Shown: piece after piece, positions 57,742-64,000 of the stretch
Position numbering within the stretch: the first letter of the stretch is position 1
Layout of the letters: each line of letters opens with the position of its first letter
NCBI GenBank assembly: GCA_020205615.1
Contig: CM035162.1
Coordinates: forward strand, 40,910,464 to 40,974,463
Direction of reading: 5' to 3'
Length of the DNA: 64,000 bases
DNA from: Panax quinquefolius
Taxonomy: Eukaryota; Streptophyta; Magnoliopsida; Apiales; Araliaceae
Made by a program: the position numbers and the translations under genes
Notes under the pieces: generated by a model
Told to the model about the DNA's origin: nothing
Seen by the model: the letters and a program-made list of their open reading frames with translations, nothing else
The model's database searches: none

Positions 57742-58971
57742 ATTCTTGTTATTTCATTAATATATTATCATTGGTATTGTTGTATGTCCAATATAATAAG
57801 GTATAAATAGCATGATCACAAGCATATCCACTTCATCATGACATAGAAACAAATTTTCAAAGCTAAAGTCAGATTACTCAACAACAATGAAATATAGGTT
57901 GACCTGAATTAAACCTATAATTATTTAGACTCAAATCACATTATCTATATTAAATGATTACATAATTTTGATTCTTAATTATAATTATAGTATCTATTTT
58001 ATTTAACCCATAATTAATTAAACTTATTTTTTGCCAGGCCTAAACCTAGCTCACATAGCCCAATTAATATGTCCATGCTCCATTATTTGCGATCATAAAT
58101 CAATGATTTGATCCATTACACAATGAATAATTATTTGTCTCATAATCCACTCGATCCAATAATACGGATAAAAATTAGAATTTTTTTTTTGAATTCTCAT
58201 TTCCACAAACAATAATTTCACGTGTAAAAATTATAAATATCGGAATATTTTATTTCATATTATTCTTTAAAATAATTGTCAGTTTGATAATAATTATGAT
58301 TATAAATTTGAAGATATTGTGTCAATTTATATTATTATATATAAAAATAATTCTTTTTGTGTAACAAAAAAATTGTTGAATATTTTTTTTTGTGTGAAAC
58401 AAATAGTTTTTTTTAAAATAAACTTATACGAAGACGTAAGTTATAAAATATTGCAGTAATTCCTTTTAATTTTATGTGATGTTTTTAAAAGAGACTACAT
58501 ATATAAGTGGAAATATATTTATTCATTAGAAAAATACAACTCTATATTTAGCAAAAAAAATACATCTCTATATTAATATTTTTATTCCTACTAATTCTTA
58601 GCGTATTTAGAATTTTTCCTCTTTATGGAACCTACAAACTTTAATGCAGTTGTTTCACTTGCATATCATTTTTTAAATAATCAATTTTACTCAGTTTTTG
58701 AATATAATTTATATAGCTTTTAAAATAATAAATTTGAAAATTAGTAGTATGTTTTATATAGTTTAAAATTTTTCGTAATTTTATTTTTTTTTAAATAAAT
58801 AAATTCATATGTATTGTTAATTTAAAATATATCAAATTAACTTTACTAAATTAATATTAATATTAATAATATATCTCGGAATGAAGGACGGAATGGTTTT
58901 TTATAGTATTTAATTAAAACTTTAATGTAACATAAATATATATCAGAATACTCGGGTCAGTCATTGAAAGT
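57742..58971. other. AT-rich intergenic sequence upstream of the ribosomal protein gene
   Basis: I see no gene, TIR or LTR. Several short poly-T runs and AT-rich tracts only. Confidence 0.5.
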
Positions 58972-58988
58972 CCTAGGCCTGGCCTAGG
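58972..58988. promoter_or_regulatory. Perfect 17-bp palindrome CCTAGGCC-T-GGCCTAGG
   Basis: Eight-base arms around one T, about 220 bp upstream of the chosen start codon of the ribosomal protein gene. It stands out because the surroundings are AT-rich. A dimeric transcription factor site is possible but unproven. Confidence 0.5.
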
Positions 58989-59016
58989 CATAACTATTGA
59001 GAAAATTGGAGTTGTT

Positions 59017-59061
59017 TGGGCATATACGTGGGTTATTCTTGATTAATACATGTATAGCCCA
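59017..59061 (+). promoter_or_regulatory. Site II-like promoter elements (TGGGC, AGCCCA)
   Basis: TGGGC (59017-59021) and AGCCCA (59056-59061, complement TGGGCT) lie 150-190 bp upstream of the start. TGGGCY motifs bound by TCP factors are common in promoters of plant ribosomal and mitochondrial protein genes. No clear TATA box is present, which is also common in that class. Confidence 0.5.
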
Positions 59062-59208
59062 AAGGCCCCAAACAATCCCAATTCCTGATCTCTCCAATTC
59101 ACTCAATTGGACATTACTCCTCAAAAATCCTCCTTAACCCTCTTCATCTTCTTCAATCTCCATCGTTACACTCTTTCCCATCCATTTTATCTCTCTAAAC
59201 TGTACCAA

Positions 59209-59622
59209 ATGTTGATCAAACGCTCATCAATCCTTCTCACTAAAACCCTCCATCTCCGATTCTTCTCCCAATCAGCAGCTCTTCTTCAAGAACCCGAATC
59301 GCCGCTTACTTACCTCGACGGGTTTCCCAAGCCAGACCCGAAATACGACGAGACAATCCACGCCGTTCCGCGATTTATCTCCGGCAAGAATATCTCCGCC
59401 AAAGAGCGGAAAGCTGGCCGGGTACCTAGCATTGTGTTCGAACAGGAGGACGGCCAGCACGGCGGCAACAAGCGCCTCATTTCCGTTCATACTAATCAGA
59501 TCAAGAAGCTCGTTAATCACCTTGGCCGCTCCTTTTTTCTCTCTCGCCTCTTTGATCTGGAGGTCCGACCGGAGTTTGGCTCAGACCAGCTGGTTGAGAA
59601 AGTTCGGGTGTTGCCCAGAAGT
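59209..59622 (+). CDS. Organellar ribosomal protein bL25 family, exon 1
   Basis: The exon encodes 138 residues. Residues 1-23 (MLIKRSSILLTKTLHLRFFS...) are basic, rich in Ser and Leu and lack acidic residues, as in a mitochondrial presequence. Residues about 38-138 match plant bL25 / 'Ribosomal protein L25, Gln-tRNA synthetase anticodon-binding-like' proteins ('GRVPSIVFEQEDG', 'NKRLISVHTNQIKKLVNHLG', 'VEKVRVLPR'). bL25 binds 5S rRNA in the large subunit. The donor is AGT|GTAAGT at 59622/59623, phase 0. An in-frame upstream Met at 59107 would add 34 residues; I prefer 59209 because the presequence then starts at once, but this is undecided. Mitochondrial rather than plastid targeting is inferred. 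Confidence 0.88.
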
Positions 59623-60298
59623 GTAAGTATGTGTACTGGGTTTCTGTCATCTGTCATTTCTCTACTGCATGTGTTTATATTTTTGTTGTTTGATTGTCAT
59701 TTATTTTATATTTGATAAATGATAATAGTATATTTTTTGAGTATTCTATATTTTTGTATGAGTCAAGGGACCCTTTTGTGCTTGCAGAAATAAGTCAAAT
59801 AAGACCCTTTTGAGTTTCCAGGGAGTATAGTCCTCATAGTTCATATGTTTTTCAACTTCTTGATCTGATAGTTTTAGTTTTAGATATTCTAAATGGAAGT
59901 TAATTATTTAGATAACATGACACCATTCCAAATGAAAAATAGATTGCAATTCACTACTAAGTTCAAATGACTCATTTTACATCTGACTTAGAGCTTTGCT
60001 TTTTCAAAACTACATGTAGAAATGTTATTTTATAGACAGAATCAGAAAGCTGAACACATTTGGATCTCTGTTTTGGTAAAATTGTTCAGGCTTTGACAAT
60101 TTAGAGCACTTAGATCTCTGAATAACCAATGACAAGCTGCTGTATATGATTCTACAATATTTTTGTTAGCCATAAGAACGTAATATAATCAGAAAATCAG
60201 TTAGAATAAAAATAAAAATGCCAAGATTAAACATATATGTTCACTGTAGTTAAGCTTTGCATATCAGAGGGTCAAAAGACTCAAAACTTCTCTGTCTT

Positions 60299-60348
<50 letters not shown>

Positions 60349-62138
60349 TATGTATTATATGTATATATTGCTCTCCATGTGAATGTGGCTGCCATAAATT
60401 TAATTGTGTGATGCGGAAGTGGAGATTAACGTGAGAAAGTTCTACACGAGAATTGACAGCAAGAATGAGCGATAGTTCAGTGGCTAAAAGAGATGGATAT
60501 ACAAATTTTACATATAAATGGGGCCCATTGCAACACATTTAAACCCACTTATTATGTGGGTGGATATGGGTTCCCTGTTTCCTTTAACAAGTATCAACCC
60601 AAACTTATTTCATGTGGGCGGATATGGGCTGCCTGTTGAGTTGAAACCATATTGCCAGGTCTTAAATGATAATATTATATTTTTTTTTAGTATTCTATCT
60701 CAGCCTATCAGGAATATAGTCCAGAGTTAAATGAGTAAAATGTTAGTACGACATACGGGACAAGGTCTTATTAAACAATTTTAATCCAGTACCTAAAAAC
60801 AACCACAGTCTACTTAGACATCGTGTAGAGATTGGAAACATGATGACATTTGAGAACAATGAACTTCAATCTCAATTGATTGAAATATTATCGGTTTAGT
60901 GAATTTTGCCACTTTATTTTTGCATACTTGAGCATTGGCTAAGTTAGTAGCATTGGGTATTAGCATCAATCAGATGGTGTGTTATGGATTACGTGTAGGT
61001 TTCTTTTATAGATGGAAATAGAAATGTTATATCAGTATTACCAAATACCAGTTAGGTTTCAATAATTGAGTTAATATGATGTAGAAGTTTGAAGTCGGAA
61101 GTGAAGGCCACGAAAGAACATCTTCCACTAATTTCAAATAGTGGTGCTATGTTATGTTCTTAGCGTGAGTGCCGAGTGTCAAGTGTCTACAGAAGCATTG
61201 GTTTAATGCATCCTGTCAGCACCAAATTGATCAGGTTTAGAAACTCTAATAGTATCAAAGAGTAAAATGGCTGATATGAAACAGGAAAAGAATACTAATA
61301 GAAACTGCAAAGGTTTATTAGTAAATAATCTTACTTGATATTTTTATTTATAGAAAAATCAATAATAATTAGGTTCGGAAACTGTTGGGAGTTATGATGT
61401 GGAACTGGCCAGGGATATATATTTAGTATGGATATTTTAGTTATAAATTAAATATATTTGTTACTAGATTATTTTAGATTAGTAATTGTATTTAAATTAA
61501 AATTAGTAGATTCGTTCAGTTTATATACAACTCCACACTCGAGTCCTAACTTTTCTGCTTGAGTCATGCTCAAGTTCATTTATTTGCTTGGCATCATATC
61601 TACTTTTACTGTTCCAAAGAAAAAAATAATATAAAAATAATTTTTTCACAAAAAAAAAGATTAAAAGAAAGTCTAAAAAAAGAAAAAGAGAATTTAAAAC
61701 CAAAAATAAAGTGAGCAAGAAAGATAGATTATGCATGTGTTTTTGGGAATTGAATTGAAGCATCTAATTTCCTTTGGGATCAAGTGATTAAACCTTACAC
61801 CTAAAATATATGTCCATTGTGAGCAAATTAAAGTTTTTTATCTTCCATCTTCACCTCTACCTAATTGGTCCTGTCCCTGCAAACACTCTGGTATTTGAAC
61901 ATGATATGACCATTCTTTAGCAAAGATTTGGGATGAATTGAAACTTTTTTTTTTTGTCTTCTTCCCCATCTCTGAATTTATTAGAATGTATTCGACAGTC
62001 ATTTTGATGGGTACATGTCAAGTTCTCTTGGATTTATTCGAAACTTCTGATTTACAGTTTAGGTAGTAGTTTCGTTATTTTTCAGTTGAATTAAGATGTA
62101 TCATATGCTGATTTTTTATCATTCTTTGATTGTATCAG
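59623..62138 (+). other. Intron 1 of the bL25 gene
   Basis: It starts GTAAGT and ends TTGTATCAG, 2516 bp. It contains a TA microsatellite (60311-60344) and a roughly 55-bp imperfect duplication with GTGGG(T/C)GGATATGGG (about 60541-60640). An A-box-like 'AGTTCAGTGGCTAAAAGAG' near 60474 has no B box. An A-rich tract lies at 61619-61700. No other gene seen. Confidence 0.8.
60311..60344. repeat. (TA)n microsatellite
   Basis: About 17 TA units in intron 1, followed by degenerate TGTATA units. Confidence 0.95.
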
Positions 62139-62268
62139 GTTCATCTACATGCTGGTACAGATGCAGTACTTAATGTAACCTTCATAAGGGCCCCATCTAA
62201 TGCTCTGTTAAAAGTTGAAGTTCCTCTCATGTTCATAGGAGATGATGTCTCTCCGGGACTAAAAAAAG
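62139..62268 (+). CDS. Organellar ribosomal protein bL25 family, exon 2
   Basis: 130 bp read VHLHAGTDAVLNVTFIRAP, then 'ALLKVEVPLMFIGDDVSPGL', continuing residues 139-181. This is the junction to the C-terminal TL5-like beta domain of bL25. The acceptor is TATCAG|GTT and the donor AAAG|GTATGC, leaving phase 1, so the split codon is glycine if the next exon begins with GN. The protein is typically about 250 residues, so roughly 70 are missing. I did not find them before 64000. They probably lie beyond the window. Confidence 0.88.
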
Positions 62269-62338
62269 GTATGCCAAACCCACATCTTTTCTTGCAATTC
62301 CAAACACGTACTTGTAGGGAATAGATTCATGCAAAGTA

Positions 62339-62595
62339 CTCCCTCCGTTCCATAGCATAATATAGGATCAATGTTGACTTTTTTGAAGTCAATTTGAGAT
62401 ATTCTTAAATTCAAAATTGATATGAATTAATATACTTTTAGACAATACAACAATGAATATTGTAAATTATCTAACTAGTGCATTTATTGGTTTCAAAAGT
62501 TAAATGAATCACTCGATCTCATCTATTTTGAATTTGAAAATTTCTAGAATTGACTTAAAAAAGTAACTTAATACTATATATTGGAACGGAGCGAG
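62339..62595. mobile_element. Stowaway MITE (Tc1/mariner type) in intron 2
   Basis: TIRs CTCCCTCCGTTCC at the left and the complement of GGAACGGAGCGAG at the right. TA is duplicated at 62337-62338 and 62596-62597. Length 257 bp, AT-rich, no coding capacity. Both the TIR and the TA duplication are diagnostic of Stowaway. Confidence 0.92.
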
Positions 62596-62597
62596 TA

Positions 62598-64000
62598 CAC
62601 TAATTCTTATTAAATACTTGGTCTTAAAATCTTTAATATATATACATTGGGCCACATAATCATTCTTTATGATATATATACATATATACATACATAAATA
62701 TATATGGGGAAATGAAAATGTGACTTGTTTGCGGCTACGTATTTGAAATTGCTTCATTGATGGTAGTTTTGCCATTTCACCATTTTCATTAATTAAATTA
62801 CATTGTCTTGTTCCCAAGCAACATCCAAGCTTTAGCCAAGCCATTAATTTTTGTTAAAATCTGTTCTTATAGTTATTTTTCAGATCTTCTAAAGTCATGC
62901 GACTGGCATTTGATTCTTGATGAACTTGCAATGTTAAATATGTCTAATCAAGGGCTAGAGGTTACTTCAAGAGTAGTATAAATAGGCTATTACAGTCATT
63001 AGGCAGCAGCCTTTATCATGCCGATTATGTTATTCATATTTAGATTTTTTTTAGTTGTGATTATGTATCTATTATTGTCGGGGATAGGATTTTAAACATT
63101 AACATGAGAAGATTGAATATAGAGGCTTTTGTCCAATTTTGGTATATTAACAATTACGTGCAAGTATACACTATCAATAAGTAATATAATTATAAGAAAG
63201 TTGTCGATCTCGTGTGGAATTATCACTAACAATTACTGATTACTAAAATTATATTAAATCAATCTTATTTAAACAAATGATTTTGGTTATGAAGTAAAAT
63301 TATTTAAACTAAAATCTAAATTACTGCGCAAAGATTAATATCAGATTAAATGCTACTGATTTAAAAAAAGTGAAAGTAGAAACAACAATTTGAAAGTAGA
63401 AACAGTTACCAAACGGTATTTCTATGCTGCAAAAGATATTTAGGCCATTATTCCCATGTATCATCCCATCAGCTGAAACTGGCACAGTTGGTTATTGTTA
63501 AATTGATCGTCACAGGCGCATAAATCTACCATGACCTTTTGTGTCTCTGTTTCAAAATATTTGAACTCACTTCAATATGTGAAATTTGATATTACATCTG
63601 TTGAGTATTTTGAAAAGTTAATATTATATATCCTTGTTATTTTATTACTTTCATTAAAAGTAGTGCATATCCTACTTATAATAAAATAAATAAGTAAAAT
63701 ATTGCTTATCCTATGTGGTCATTGCTTGTTGTGATGCTACAATTATGTGTTACTTGGTGTTGTAGAGAGAATACATGTGCAAGTGAAGCCTAAGATTAGG
63801 TCTCATTTGGTTTGGATGAATTTCATAGGAAATGGTTTGATGCGGATAGAAAAATTGTACTAGCTAGGAAGCACAAACACTTCCCGGACCCGGAAGACCA
63901 CAAATTCGCTCCGACACGCACCCATCACGTTTCTGCGAGCTCCACTTTATTTTTTGTTTTTTTAGTTTGGACACGCCGGGACTTGCCTTGGACACATCTG
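62598..64000 (+). other. Remainder of intron 2 (or sequence beyond a broken gene)
   Basis: No third bL25 exon is visible. The stretch has TA-rich tracts near 62640-62700 and a repeat-like block around 63158-63235 ('GTGCAAGTATACACTATC', 'AAGTTGTCGATCTCGTG') of a kind that recurs in plant genomes. It ends in GC-richer sequence (about 63840-64000) that I cannot assign. Confidence 0.45.

Overview
This is nuclear DNA of a flowering plant, most likely a dicot. It is AT-rich and carries plant-type Copia and chromovirus (Tekay/Del-like) LTR retrotransposons with initiator-Met primer binding sites. It also has a Mutator-like element with a 9-bp target duplication, a Stowaway MITE, a CACTA-type end, and one host gene with plant-style introns. 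The species cannot be named from the sequence. About 55 kb of the 64 kb is nested transposon sequence. The only convincing host gene is at the right end.

Region 1 (1-22143) is a Copia tandem array on the + strand, LTR-interior-LTR-interior-LTR, whose left end lies outside the window. The middle LTR (13199-15050) has a polypurine tract on its left and a primer binding site on its right, so two units share it. The left interior is split at 1250/10583 by a complete sister Copia element on the - strand (1251-10582, flanked by ACTAC). All three interiors have the same long non-coding leader and the same shortened, stop-ridden gag-pol, so the family looks non-autonomous.

Region 2 (22144-33377) is chromovirus wreckage. 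A - strand Ty3 gag is cut by the Copia array, and upstream of it lies an intact ORF with a coiled coil and two zinc knuckles. Next come a + strand half element (RT, integrase, chromodomain tail, LTR) and a - strand half element (protease, gag, PBS, LTR). The two halves meet back to back, and both break at nearly the same codon of pol.

Region 3 (33378-39377) holds a fold-back element with a 186-bp hairpin, a 3.4-kb solo LTR with CATAT duplications, two tRNA-like A/B-box pairs, microsatellites and a CACTA-like end.

Region 4 (39378-54901) is a very long - strand LTR interrupted by a complete + strand Tekay-like element (43461-52647, TGTAT duplications). It abuts a + strand LTR fragment of the same old family.

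Region 5 (54902-64000) is low-copy-looking DNA. It holds a 1.5-kb Mutator-like element with a glycine-rich reading frame, then the first two exons of a nuclear gene for an organellar, probably mitochondrial, ribosomal protein of the bL25 family. The remaining exons are beyond the window. Second-intron sequence contains a Stowaway MITE.

All positions and motif matches were read by eye. No alignment, database search or folding calculation was run.
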